NCBI GenBank assembly: GCA_944384725.1 | Contig: CALWUJ010000010.1 | Coordinates: 1-64,000, forward strand | Length of the DNA stretch: 64,000 bases | Direction: 5' to 3' | Source: an uncultured Agathobaculum sp. | Lineage (GTDB): Bacteria; Bacillota; Clostridia; Oscillospirales; Butyricicoccaceae | In this document: in pieces, positions 16,185 through 27,056 of the stretch | How positions within the stretch are numbered: the stretch's first letter is position 1 | How the letters are laid out: the number at the start of each line of letters is the position of its first letter | The notes under the pieces: generated by a model | What the model saw: only the letters and a program-made list of their open reading frames with translations | Told to the model about the DNA's origin: nothing | Databases searched by the model: none | Translations under genes and position numbers: made by a program

Positions 16185-17570
16185 TTATTGCAGGTCGATG
16201 GTGACCGCCTGATCTTCGAGCAGTGTGAGATCATCGTCCGGCTGCCAGAAGGATACGCCGGTGATCTGTGCGATCTGCTCAGGTGTCGCGTCAGGGTATT
16301 CGATCGTCGTGATGCACAGGCCGTTTTCGCGGTCATAGGTATAATCTATGAAGCAGTCCGTCAGACGGTCGAGCGTGGTACCGTCTGCGAGCAGCAGGGA
16401 TAACTGCGCGTTGCTTTTCGTGATCGGGCCATGGAAAGAGAACGTCGCAACCGCGCGGTGCTCGTCAATGTCAAGGCTTTCGAGCGTATAGCCGCCTGCG
16501 CTGCTATCGGTCAGCGGCAGGCTGTCCAGCGCGCCCTTGACCTCGTGTGAGCGATACGGGCCAATGCAGGGGATCAGCGTGACCGATTGGGTATCCAGAT
16601 TCGCGCCGAGGAATTCAAAACTGTTGGTCGCTCGGCCGATGCCACCGCCGACGCTGCCGTTCGAAATCACTGGCAGGTAATTGCCCTTGTCATCGCGCAG
16701 GACAAAGTTGGTCATGGGAGCCTCCGCCTGTTCGCTCAGCGTGATGGTCGAGCCGAACGGCGAGATGGACACGCGCTCGATGCGCGGCGTGCAGCGGATG
16801 GGATTGGTGTGACCATCTGCATCCGTATCATCGTACTCGACCGTAAAATCCAGCTTGGGCTCCACGGTCAGCGTCTCGACCGCGACCGCACTCTTATCCA
16901 CCGACATCGCAAACTGGAAGTTCGCGTCATTGATATCGCTCGAGCCGCCGTCATAAAGCAAAAGATCAAACTGATCGGGCAGCGCCTCTTTCAGCACGAT
17001 GCGGTGCACGCCGGTCAGCGTGTATTCGTCTGGCATGGTCGCTTCGTTTTCAATTGCGCCGGTCGTGTCGAGCTGTTTGCCGTTGACCTGTGCAAAGAAG
17101 GTGGGTGCTGTCCAGCTGGCACGCCAGCTTTGCGGCTCATCCGCCGTTCCAACCAGTGCAATCGGTGTTTTGCTTTTCAGTGTGTAGAACACCAGCATAT
17201 AGCTGTCGTCGACGGCAAGGTTGTCGATGGTGAGCGTCTGGTCGCCGTTGGTGTCGCTCATGCCGACGGCGGCGTTGTATTTCTCGTATTTGCCCTGATA
17301 TTCGGCATACTCCGAGCCGCTGTTTTGCGTAAAGTAGCCGATGGCGTTGCGTGCCATTTCCAGCACGGTCGGCGCTGCCGCTGCTGCCCCAACCACCAGC
17401 GCAGCAGCGATGCCGATACAGACGGCGGTGCGCGGTGCGCGGCGCTTTTTGATGGGGGTCACCTGCTCCGGCAAGTTATGCAAGAGCGCGTCCATGCGCT
17501 CGTCAAAGCCCTCGGGAGTCGGGCTGCCTTCGCGCTGTGCGCGTGCCTTGAGCTTTTCGTCAAATGTCAT
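16185..17570 (-). CDS. DUF4179-type anti-sigma factor
   Basis: This 461-residue protein has a short cytoplasmic N-terminus (about 1-45), one membrane segment (VCIGIAAALVVGAAAAA, about 50-68) and a large extracytoplasmic part. The layout and the NGDQTLTIDNLAVDDSYMLV region resemble DUF4179 proteins, typically encoded right after an ECF sigma factor and thought to hold it at the membrane. It starts 3 bp after the sigma gene with AGGAGG at a spacing of 8 inside that gene, so translation is coupled. The sensed signal is unknown. Confidence 0.8.
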   Translation of the reverse strand: MTFDEKLKARAQREGSPTPEGFDERMDALLHNLPEQVTPIKKRRAPRTAVCIGIAAALVVGAAAAAPTVLEMARNAIGYFTQNSGSEYAEYQGKYEKYNAAVGMSDTNGDQTLTIDNLAVDDSYMLVFYTLKSKTPIALVGTADEPQSWRASWTAPTFFAQVNGKQLDTTGAIENEATMPDEYTLTGVHRIVLKEALPDQFDLLLYDGGSSDINDANFQFAMSVDKSAVAVETLTVEPKLDFTVEYDDTDADGHTNPIRCTPRIERVSISPFGSTITLSEQAEAPMTNFVLRDDKGNYLPVISNGSVGGGIGRATNSFEFLGANLDTQSVTLIPCIGPYRSHEVKGALDSLPLTDSSAGGYTLESLDIDEHRAVATFSFHGPITKSNAQLSLLLADGTTLDRLTDCFIDYTYDRENGLCITTIEYPDATPEQIAQITGVSFWQPDDDLTLLEDQAVTIDLQ

Positions 17571-17573
17571 GCT

Positions 17574-18071
17574 TCATTCCTCCTCCAGCAGCGTGCGCAG
17601 ACGGTTTCGTGCGCGGGACAGGCGGCTGCGCACCGTTCCCTCGCGTATGCCGAGCGCGTTTGCAATCTCAGCGGTCGTCATATCTTCGTAATAAAACAGC
17701 ACAGTTGCTACACGATAATCCTCGGGCAGGGCGCAAACTGCGTCCCACAGCGTAAAGTCGTGCCGGTCTTCCGCGCCGCCCGCAAGCGGTTCCAAATCGT
17801 CCGTATAGGACAGCCGTGCGGTTTTGCGGTGGTGTTCGTGCGCGCAGTTGACTGTTATTTTTATCAGCCAGCCCTTGAGCGCTTTCTCGTCGCGCAGCCG
17901 CCCAAAGGCCTGCCACGCGCGTAAGGTAGCTTCACTTACCGCGTCTTCTGCATCTGCGTCGCAGCTCAGCAGCGCGCGGGCGGCGCGGTACATTGCACGG
18001 CGGTGCGCCGTCACAGCGGCGGCAAAGCGCTCGCGCGCGTCATCCTGTGTCTGGCTCAATATCATTTCCAT
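17574..18071 (-). CDS. ECF-type RNA polymerase sigma factor
   Basis: The product is 165 residues. Region 2 is ALLSCDADAEDAVSEATLRAW and region 4 is LPEDYRVATVLFYYEDMTTAEIANALGIREGTVRSRL, with no sigma-1 or sigma-3 domain. It should redirect RNA polymerase to a small stress or surface regulon and be restrained by the next gene's product. GAGGTG lies just upstream of the ATG. ECF factors usually drive their own promoter, but I could not identify its -35/-10 pair with confidence in the 18072-18140 leader. Confidence 0.92.
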   Translation of the reverse strand: MEMILSQTQDDARERFAAAVTAHRRAMYRAARALLSCDADAEDAVSEATLRAWQAFGRLRDEKALKGWLIKITVNCAHEHHRKTARLSYTDDLEPLAGGAEDRHDFTLWDAVCALPEDYRVATVLFYYEDMTTAEIANALGIREGTVRSRLSRARNRLRTLLEEE

Positions 18072-18141
18072 CGTATCACCTCGTCTCGTTGTCCGGACAC
18101 TCTAAGGATGCACGGAGGCGGGGGATTGTTCCCGGAGAAGA

Positions 18142-18177
18142 AGAAAAAATTTGCCGCCGGACACTTGGCCCGGCGGC
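18142..18177 (-). terminator. Terminator of the clpE-like gene
   Basis: On the minus strand GCCGCCGG pairs with CCGGCGGC, followed by AAATTTTTTCTT. Confidence 0.85.
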
Positions 18178-18183
18178 ATTGCA

Positions 18184-20487
<2,304 letters not shown>

Positions 20488-20527
20488 AAGAAAAACTCCT
20501 TTGGGGAAGTGGGGGAAAACAGGGGGG

Positions 20528-21142
20528 TCAGATGGCCACCGGCAGTACGTCAATCAGCTTTGCCAGCAGCACACTATGGGAGACCCGTTCGGGGGAAAGC
20601 CAGCCGAGCGGGGAATAGGCGATGGGATAGACCCACCAGACGCCCAGCAGGATCAAAGCAATCAGCACAGTACCGGCAATAAGCCCGACCACACCGCCCG
20701 CGAGCGAATCCAGAATTCCGAGCGGGGTCAGATGTGCGATCGTGTGCAGGCTTTTGGCGGCAAGGCTGACCAGCCAGCCGAACAGAATGCAAAACAAAAT
20801 CAGCAGCAGCACGAAAGCAACGCTTTCGGCCATCGAGACGGCGGCTTCGGTTGCGGTCTGACGCAGCGCATCCAGTGCACCGGCGGCACCGCTCACATCC
20901 GCCTGCTTTTCAAAAATATCACCAACAATGGGGGTAACGACCCATTCTGCAACATAGGGCGCTGCCCAACGGGCGGCGAAAAAGGCGGCGGCGACCGCGA
21001 TCACACGGCCAACCAGGCCGGTCAGCGCGCCGAAAAAGCCGCGCCGAAACCCCAGAATGAGATTGATGAGCAAAACCGCCAGAATGATCAGATCGGGCAG
21101 GTTGCATAGGTCGGTCAGTACGGATAAAACGTCAGCTAACAT
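20528..21142 (-). CDS. CvpA-family membrane protein
   Basis: This 204-residue protein has four hydrophobic segments and the CvpA-like stretch LIILAVLLINLILGFRRGFF near the N-terminus. CvpA proteins are linked to colicin V export and purF-type operons, but the molecular role is uncertain. ATG 21142 overlaps the end of the upstream DUF5711-like gene by 11 bp, which implies coupling. Upstream ATGs in the open frame belong to that gene. Confidence 0.75.
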   Translation of the reverse strand: MLADVLSVLTDLCNLPDLIILAVLLINLILGFRRGFFGALTGLVGRVIAVAAAFFAARWAAPYVAEWVVTPIVGDIFEKQADVSGAAGALDALRQTATEAAVSMAESVAFVLLLILFCILFGWLVSLAAKSLHTIAHLTPLGILDSLAGGVVGLIAGTVLIALILLGVWWVYPIAYSPLGWLSPERVSHSVLLAKLIDVLPVAI

Positions 21143-22388
21143 CGGTAACTTCCTCGGAATGTTCGGAACGCGCGGTAAACAGACGCGCGTTTTTGGTGTA
21201 AAGAGCGCATACGGTGCCGTCATTGGTCATCAGCACGCGCCGCGCGCCGACCGCTTCGGTATTGCGCCACTGGGGAGCAAACGACGTATCGTAAACGGTC
21301 ACGCCAGAGGCGCTTAACACGGCCGTGCCCGCTGCGGAAATCGCCAGCGCAGACGGTTCCTCCGACAGGGCATAGGGACCGGACAGCGTGCCGCCGCGGA
21401 TGGTATACAGGTCACTGCGCGCGCCGGAATAAGAGCGCGTAGCAATTGCCAGCATATTATCGTGCGCGGTCAGCGAGATCAAATCGCTGGAAGCGACAAT
21501 CAGCGTATGCTCGGCTTCGCCGCCGCGGTCAATCATATACAGGCCGTCGTCGCACAGCACCGCAGCCGTATTGCCGGAATAGCACAGCGCCATGCCGAGC
21601 GTGTCCTCCAGCGTCACATCCGCATCCAGCGATCCGCTGGACACATCGTAAAACAGCACATGGGAGTTGAGCGTCACGCCGTCCTGACGGAATGCAAGCG
21701 CAGCGAGTGTCTTGCCGTCCGGGGACAGATCGGCCGATACGATATAGTATTCCGAGGACTGGTATTTGAATACCTCCTTGCCGGAGGTGTCGTAAACAGC
21801 GACCGCCGTGCGGTAGCCCTGCTCGTCGGTCACGAGGACAAACCGCCCGTTCTGTCCCATGCTGCCGGTGATGATCGCGGAGTCGAGGCTCAGTTCCGCC
21901 ACTGCCGTGGCAGAGTTGGCCAGCACTGCCTGCATGCCGCCGCGGTCATAGACCAGCACATAATCGTCGCTGGTTTCCACCACGGGGGAGGAATATCCCA
22001 GCGTGTGCTTCATGGTGGTCACGCTGCCGGGACGCGCAAGGAACAGAGAGTCGTTGTCTGCGTAGGCGATGCCTGCTTCAAGCAGCGCGGCATCCGAAAA
22101 CGTGCCGTTTTCATAGTTGATGGTGGTGATATCACCCTCATGCTGCCTGAAACCCGCCACGGCATATTCCGCAAGGCTGCGGATGGAGGTGGGCGTAAAC
22201 AGCCGGTAGTTGGACAGCAGGAACAGCACCGTGCAGACTACCAACAACCAACCGCACACCGAGCGCAGCAGCGCGGTCAGGCGCACACGCGGGTCTTTGC
22301 TTTCGCGCAGCAGGCGGCGGCGCTCCTTCCGTGAGGACGGGAAACGGATGATATTCTGTTTGGATTTGGTGGGCAGTTGTTCGCTCAT
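21132..22388 (-). CDS. DUF5711-family membrane-anchored beta-propeller-like protein
   Basis: About 418 residues. A basic cytoplasmic head (SSRKERRRLLRESKDPRVR) precedes one membrane segment (SVCGWLLVVCTVLFLL, about 43-60). The long outside part has repeated strands such as GQNGRFVLVTDEQG and SADLSPDGKTLAALAF, which look like WD40/propeller blades. It resembles DUF5711 proteins of Clostridia, whose function is unknown. The ATG at 22388 sits 10 bp after GGAG; an ATG at 22406 is in frame but lies before that site. It is coupled to cvpA. Confidence 0.7.
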   Translation of the reverse strand: MSEQLPTKSKQNIIRFPSSRKERRRLLRESKDPRVRLTALLRSVCGWLLVVCTVLFLLSNYRLFTPTSIRSLAEYAVAGFRQHEGDITTINYENGTFSDAALLEAGIAYADNDSLFLARPGSVTTMKHTLGYSSPVVETSDDYVLVYDRGGMQAVLANSATAVAELSLDSAIITGSMGQNGRFVLVTDEQGYRTAVAVYDTSGKEVFKYQSSEYYIVSADLSPDGKTLAALAFRQDGVTLNSHVLFYDVSSGSLDADVTLEDTLGMALCYSGNTAAVLCDDGLYMIDRGGEAEHTLIVASSDLISLTAHDNMLAIATRSYSGARSDLYTIRGGTLSGPYALSEEPSALAISAAGTAVLSASGVTVYDTSFAPQWRNTEAVGARRVLMTNDGTVCALYTKNARLFTARSEHSEEVTDVS

Positions 22389-22462
22389 GTTGTTCCGTCT
22401 CCTCATTGTATCGCGTTTGGGGACATAAAATGTGAATAAAAAATAAATTATCCGAAAGCCGC

Positions 22463-23233
22463 TTACGCATCCAGCCGGAAGCGGGCAAGCTCGGGTGTAT
22501 GCTCATACCACAGACGGTTCATAAACAGGCCGCAGGCGGGCAGGGTCGGACCGGCCTGCTCGCGGTCGCCCGCGCGCAGGATGGCGGAAACATCGTCCGG
22601 CGTCAGCTTGCCGCCGCCGACATAGATCAGTGTGCCCGCAATTGCGCGTACCATGTTATAGAGAAAACCGTCGCCGCATACACGGATGCGGATGCAGTCG
22701 TCCACCGGCTCAACCTCGCACCAGAAGATGGTGCGCACCGTGCTTTTGACTGGCGTGCCCTGACTGCGCACGGCGGCAAAGTCCTGCTTGCCGACAAAGC
22801 GCTGCGCGCCTTGCTGCATGCGTTCTATATCGAGCGGATAGTTATAGCGATAGGCGTAACGCGCGTGGAACGGGTTGCGCAGGGTGGACGGGAAGATATA
22901 ATAGGCGTACTCTTTTTTGGTGCAGTCAAAGCGCGCATCAAAGTCCTCCGGCACCTGCACCGCGCCCGAAACCGCAATGTCCTCGGGCAAAAAACTGTTG
23001 AGCGCATAAGGCAGACGGTCCATCGGGATGGTGCAGTCCGCCTTGAAGTTTGCCACATAGCGGCGTGCATGCACGCCCGAATCCGTGCGGCCGACGCCCG
23101 AGACATGCACCTTTTGCCCGAGCAGACGGAAAACCGTCGTTTCCATGCTTTCCTGAATGGACGGGCCGTTTTTTTGAATCTGCCAGCCGTGATAGGCTGT
23201 TCCGTCGTAGGACAAAATCACTGCAATGTTCAT
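22463..23233 (-). CDS. truA: tRNA pseudouridine(38-40) synthase TruA
   Basis: This 256-residue enzyme isomerises uridines 38-40 in the anticodon stem of many tRNAs. It begins NIAVILSYDGTAYHGWQ. The catalytic aspartate is D51 in VGRTDSGVHA, and the DFAAVRSQG and GDGFLYNMVR blocks follow. ATG 23233 overlaps the ecfT stop by 4 bp. Its place right after the ECF transporter genes is a common Firmicutes arrangement. Confidence 0.96.
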   Translation of the reverse strand: MNIAVILSYDGTAYHGWQIQKNGPSIQESMETTVFRLLGQKVHVSGVGRTDSGVHARRYVANFKADCTIPMDRLPYALNSFLPEDIAVSGAVQVPEDFDARFDCTKKEYAYYIFPSTLRNPFHARYAYRYNYPLDIERMQQGAQRFVGKQDFAAVRSQGTPVKSTVRTIFWCEVEPVDDCIRIRVCGDGFLYNMVRAIAGTLIYVGGGKLTPDDVSAILRAGDREQAGPTLPACGLFMNRLWYEHTPELARFRLDA

Positions 23234-24033
23234 AGGCCGTACCGCCTGAGAACAAGAATTGCCGCGAACAGCGCTGCGCAGATCAAAATTGCGCAGATGT
23301 CCACACGGGTGATTTTGAGCTGCTTCATTCGGGTGCGGCCCACATCGCCGCGGTACAGGCGGCATTCCATTGCGGTTGCCAGTTCGTCCGCACGGCGAAA
23401 CGCCGAGATAAACAGCGGCACCAGAATGGGGATCATGGCTTTTGCGCGCTGCACCAGACTGCCGGACTCGAAATCTGCGCCGCGCGCCTTCTGTGCCGAG
23501 ATGATCTTTTCGGTTTCCTCAATGAGCGTCGGAATGAAGCGCAGCGCGATCGACATCATCATGGAAAGCTCATGCACGGGAGCGTGCAGTTTCTTCAAAG
23601 GGGAAAGCAGCCGCTCCAGCCCGTCGGTCAGCTGGATGGGGCTGGTCGTATAAGTCAGCATCGAGGTTGCGATGATGAGCAGCATCAGACGCACAACCAT
23701 GAAGATCGCTGTGCGGATGCCCTCGCGGCTGATGTGCAAAAAGCCCCACTGCCAGATATATTCACCGGGGGTATAGAACAGATTGAGCACTGCTGTAAAT
23801 ACGATGATAAACAGGATCGGCTTGAGCCCGCGCACGACCAGCTTAGGCGAAATGCGCGAAATGCCGATGATGATCGCCAGAAAAGCAAGTACCAGCGCAT
23901 AGGATACCGGCCCCTCTGCAAGGAACAGCAGCACGATGAATGCGATCGTCAGCACGATTTTCACACGGGGGTCAAGTCGGTGCACAGCGCTGTCGCCGGG
24001 GAAAAACTGACCGATGGTAATGTCCTTCAGCAT
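23230..24033 (-). CDS. ecfT: ECF transporter transmembrane component EcfT
   Basis: This 267-residue integral membrane scaffold couples EcfA1/EcfA2 ATPases to exchangeable vitamin- or metal-binding S-components. It starts with DITIGQFFPGDSAVHRLDPR and has several TM segments. The coupling-helix signatures around SALRFIPTL and ARGADFESG are visible. The start codon shares one base with the EcfA2 stop (TGATG). No S-component gene is present in the window, as expected for a shared module. Confidence 0.94.
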   Translation of the reverse strand: MLKDITIGQFFPGDSAVHRLDPRVKIVLTIAFIVLLFLAEGPVSYALVLAFLAIIIGISRISPKLVVRGLKPILFIIVFTAVLNLFYTPGEYIWQWGFLHISREGIRTAIFMVVRLMLLIIATSMLTYTTSPIQLTDGLERLLSPLKKLHAPVHELSMMMSIALRFIPTLIEETEKIISAQKARGADFESGSLVQRAKAMIPILVPLFISAFRRADELATAMECRLYRGDVGRTRMKQLKITRVDICAILICAALFAAILVLRRYGL

Positions 24034-24902
24034 CAGTGCGCGCCCCCTTTCGCTTTGCAGGCGCGCAGCGCGTCCAGCGCCTGCTGCACCGTATAGACCG
24101 AAGTATCCACGTCATGCCCGCGCTTTTTCAGTTCGAGCATGACTTTGGTAATCATGGGAATGTCCAGTCCCGCCGCGATGATTTCGTTTGCGTGCGAGAA
24201 TACCGCGCGCGGCGTGTCGCAGAACAGGACTTTCGCATGGTTCATCACGAGCAGGCGGTCGGCGAGTCCTGCGATATCCTCCATCGAGTGCGACACGATC
24301 AAAATAGTCGCGCCAGACTGCTTGTGGTAGTCTTTTACCAGACCGAGAATTTCATCTCGGCCTTGCGGGTCAAGGCCAGCGGTCGGCTCGTCAAGTACGA
24401 GCACTTCAGGCCGCATGGCAAGGATGCCTGCAATCGCGACGCGGCGCTTCTGGCCGCCGGACAGCGCAAACGGCGACTGGTTCGCCAAGCTTTCGTCCAG
24501 TCCGACCGCGCGCATGGATTCCAAAACGCGCTCGTTGATTTCGCTTTCCGAAAGCCCCATGTTGGTCGGGCCGAAGGCGATGTCCTTGGCGATTGTCTCC
24601 TCAAACAGCTGGTATTCCGGGTACTGGAATACCAGACCGACGCGGAAGCGTGTTTCACGGGCGCATTTGCCTTTTTCGTTCCAGATGGACTGGCCGTCCA
24701 GCAGCACTTCGCCCTCGTCGGGCTTCAAAAGGCCGTTGAAATGCTGGATGAGCGTGCTCTTTCCCGAGCCGGTGTGGCCGATCACGCCCAGAATTTCGCC
24801 TTTTTCGATTTTCAGGTCAACGTGGTCGAGCGCTTTGCGCTCAAAAGGGGTGCCTGCGCCATAGATATGGGTCAGGCCCCGTGTTTCCAGAATGGTTGAC
24901 AA
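24033..24902 (-). CDS. ecfA2: ECF transporter ATPase EcfA2
   Basis: This 289-residue ABC ATPase forms a dimer with EcfA1 and powers vitamin or metal uptake. Walker A is GHTGSGKST, signature ALSGGQKRRVAIA, Walker B VLVLDEPTAGLD. The TTG at 24902 is chosen because AGGAGG lies 9 bp upstream and homologues begin at this point (STILETRGLTHIYG). The in-frame ATG at 24926 precedes the ribosome binding site. TTG starts lower expression, which may set the ratio to EcfA1. Confidence 0.94.
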   Translation of the reverse strand: MSTILETRGLTHIYGAGTPFERKALDHVDLKIEKGEILGVIGHTGSGKSTLIQHFNGLLKPDEGEVLLDGQSIWNEKGKCARETRFRVGLVFQYPEYQLFEETIAKDIAFGPTNMGLSESEINERVLESMRAVGLDESLANQSPFALSGGQKRRVAIAGILAMRPEVLVLDEPTAGLDPQGRDEILGLVKDYHKQSGATILIVSHSMEDIAGLADRLLVMNHAKVLFCDTPRAVFSHANEIIAAGLDIPMITKVMLELKKRGHDVDTSVYTVQQALDALRACKAKGGAH

Positions 24903-24945
24903 AGGATTCGTCCTCCTGTGTGTCAAAATCAGTGGGCGCGCAGCC

Positions 24946-25794
24946 TCACTGCAAGTATTTTTCTAAGATATCCGCGCATTCGTCAACCGAAAGCGCGTCG
25001 ATGGGCAGGGACTCGCCGTCCTGTCGGTCGAGGTCATACAGCACCTCGATGGTCTGCGGCACGGTCAGGGACGCAGCGCGCAGCGTGTCCACCTGCGTGA
25101 AAATTTCGCGCGGCGTACCGTCCATCAGCACGTTGCCCTGATGCATGACGACGACGCGTCCGGCCTGCACGGCTTCGTCCATGTGGTGGGTGATAAGAAT
25201 GACCGTGATGCCGAATTTGCGGTTGAGTTCGCGCACTACCGCCATGACCTCGCGCCGTCCCTGCGGGTCGAGCATGGCGGTTGGCTCGTCAAGCACGACG
25301 CAGCGCGGCATCATCGCAATCACACCCGCAATGGCGACACGCTGCTTCTGTCCGCCGGACAGGCGGTGCGGCGCTTGCGCGCGATATTCATACATGCCGA
25401 CAGCCTTGAGCGCTTCGTCCACGCGCTTGCGGATCTCCTGCGGCGGTACGCCCATATTTTCCAGCGCAAACGCTACGTCCTCTTCGACCACGGTCGCCAC
25501 CAGCTGGTTATCCGGGTTCTGGAACACCATCGAGACGGTCTTGCGTACCTCGTAGGTGTTGTTCTCGTCCCGCGTGTCCATCATATCAACATAGCATACG
25601 CCGCCGGTGGGCAGACGGATGGCATTGAAGCAGCCCGCAAGCGTGCTTTTGCCCGAGCCGTTGTGACCCAGCACCGCGACGAACTCGCCGCGCCCCACCG
25701 ACAGGGTAACGCCTTTCAGCACGGGAATAGCAAGTTGTCCTTCCTCGACGGGATAGGCATATTGCAGGTTTTCGGTTTTAATGATTTCAGACAT
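24946..25794 (-). CDS. ecfA1: ECF transporter ATPase EcfA1
   Basis: This 282-residue ABC ATPase pairs with EcfA2. Walker A is GHNGSGKST, the Q-loop MVFQNPDNQLVATVVEEDVAF is typical for EcfA1, the signature is RLSGGQKQRVAIA and Walker B is CVVLDEPTAMLD. The ATG at 25794 has AAGGA 8 bp upstream. The in-frame ATG at 25830 lies inside the preceding small ORF. It starts 20 bp after that ORF. Confidence 0.95.
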   Translation of the reverse strand: MSEIIKTENLQYAYPVEEGQLAIPVLKGVTLSVGRGEFVAVLGHNGSGKSTLAGCFNAIRLPTGGVCYVDMMDTRDENNTYEVRKTVSMVFQNPDNQLVATVVEEDVAFALENMGVPPQEIRKRVDEALKAVGMYEYRAQAPHRLSGGQKQRVAIAGVIAMMPRCVVLDEPTAMLDPQGRREVMAVVRELNRKFGITVILITHHMDEAVQAGRVVVMHQGNVLMDGTPREIFTQVDTLRAASLTVPQTIEVLYDLDRQDGESLPIDALSVDECADILEKYLQ

Positions 25795-25814
25795 AGTTTT
25801 CGTCCTTGCAAAAA

Positions 25815-25961
25815 TCAGAATTTCGGCCAATTGGATTCGTTAATAGCATCCTTAACCGCCTTTTTAATAACAAAATACAGCAGAAGCAAACCGATAGCCA
25901 TCGGCACAAGGGCAATCAGCATGGAGAAAAACATGGGGATTACATACGATATGGAAGGCAT
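25815..25961 (-). CDS. 48-residue single-pass membrane peptide upstream of ecfA1
   Basis: The peptide runs from MPSISYVIPMFFSMLI through a strongly hydrophobic stretch (about residues 7-32) to a charged tail VIKKAVKDAINESNWPKF. AAGGAG lies 9 bp before the ATG, a strong site. It ends 20 bp before ecfA1, so the two are probably co-transcribed. I recognise no family. Small membrane proteins that modulate transporters are known, so a link to the ECF complex is a reasonable guess only. Confidence 0.65.
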   Translation of the reverse strand: MPSISYVIPMFFSMLIALVPMAIGLLLLYFVIKKAVKDAINESNWPKF

Positions 25962-26007
25962 AATAGTCAGCTCCTTTTCTCTCTATCCCGGTTGATGGTT
26001 GTCCGTT

Positions 26008-26874
26008 TTAGGTTTCTGCGATGAAGCGTGCAGACGAGCCGCAGGGAAGCACAAGCCCGGTCGATTCGACCGGCAGGCCAAGCTCCTGTGCTTCAATCTT
26101 GCCCGCGGCGCGCTTTGCCGCCGTGATGCCGAGCAGGTAGCTCATGACGGACGGCGCAAGTCCGGTCGAGTAGCTGGAAATCAGCACGAACAGGGGCTTG
26201 TCCGACAGAACACCCATGGTCAGCTCGACAAAGTCGGCCACGTCCTGCTCGATTTTCCACGTTTCACCCGATGGGCCGCGCCCGTAGGAAGGCGGGTCCA
26301 TGATGATCGCATCGTATTTGCGGCCGCGGCGGATTTCACGTTGGACGAACTTCTTGCAGTCGTCCACGATCCAGCGGATGGGACGGTCGGAAAGACCGGA
26401 GGATGCGGCATTTTCGCGCGCCCACTGCACCATGCCCTTGGAAGCGTCCACATGACAGACCGACGCGCCCGCGTTTGCCGCGGCCAGCGTCGCGCCGCCG
26501 GTGTAGGCGAACAGGTTCAAGACACTGACCGGACGGCCCGCGCCGCGCACCATGCGGTCGATAAAGTCCCAGTTGGCGGCCTGCTCAGGGAACAGGCCGG
26601 TGTGCTTGAAGCTCATGGGCTTGAGCTGGAAGGTCAGGTCGCCGTAATGGATGGCCCATTGCTCAGGCAGCTTGCGGATTTCCCACTGCCCGCCGCCCGC
26701 GTTCGAGCGGTGGTAGATGGCGTTCGGCTTGTCCCACGCGCGGCAGTCTGCCGCGCGCGGCCAGATGGCCTGCGGGTCCGGGCGCACCAGCACCTGATTG
26801 CCCCAGCGTTCGACCTTTTCGCCGCCGCCGCAGTCGAGTACGGTGTACTCTTTCCAGTTGTCCGCGATCCACAT
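26008..26874 (-). CDS. Class I SAM-dependent methyltransferase (RlmI/RlmL-C type)
   Basis: This 288-residue protein fits the Methyltrans_SAM family that includes 23S rRNA m5C/m2G methyltransferases. It has SVLNLFAYTGGATLAAANAG (SAM-binding loop), VCHVDASKGMVQWARENA and the DPPSYGRGP motif for base binding. No PUA domain precedes it. The ATG at 26874 has GAGG 8 bp upstream; the one at 26883 is too close. It is separated from the ecf operon by about 45 bp and may be transcribed with it. The exact target is not known. Confidence 0.85.
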   Translation of the reverse strand: MWIADNWKEYTVLDCGGGEKVERWGNQVLVRPDPQAIWPRAADCRAWDKPNAIYHRSNAGGGQWEIRKLPEQWAIHYGDLTFQLKPMSFKHTGLFPEQAANWDFIDRMVRGAGRPVSVLNLFAYTGGATLAAANAGASVCHVDASKGMVQWARENAASSGLSDRPIRWIVDDCKKFVQREIRRGRKYDAIIMDPPSYGRGPSGETWKIEQDVADFVELTMGVLSDKPLFVLISSYSTGLAPSVMSYLLGITAAKRAAGKIEAQELGLPVESTGLVLPCGSSARFIAET

Positions 26875-26994
26875 ATAATACATACCTCGTTCCGGTGTGA
26901 GATTTACACAATATATCAGCTTCTATTCTAACACCAAACGGCGGCGCACGCAATCAAAAAGAACATTTGTCAAAACAGGGCTTTTTAGCGAAAA

Positions 26995-27046
26995 CAGCAA
27001 AAATCCGGCGCACACAGCCGCAGAAGCGGAGTGCGCGCCGGATTGA
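26995..27046 (-). terminator. Terminator of the MATE gene
   Basis: AATCCGGCGC and GCGCCGGATT pair on the minus strand, with TTT and a long G+C-rich loop. Confidence 0.75.
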
Positions 27047-27056
27047 GGAGGAAAGG

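Noticed and set aside
16587..17924. 445-residue plus-strand frame across the anti-sigma and sigma genes
   Set aside because: Antisense shadow, rich in His, Arg and Cys; the minus-strand genes show clear families.
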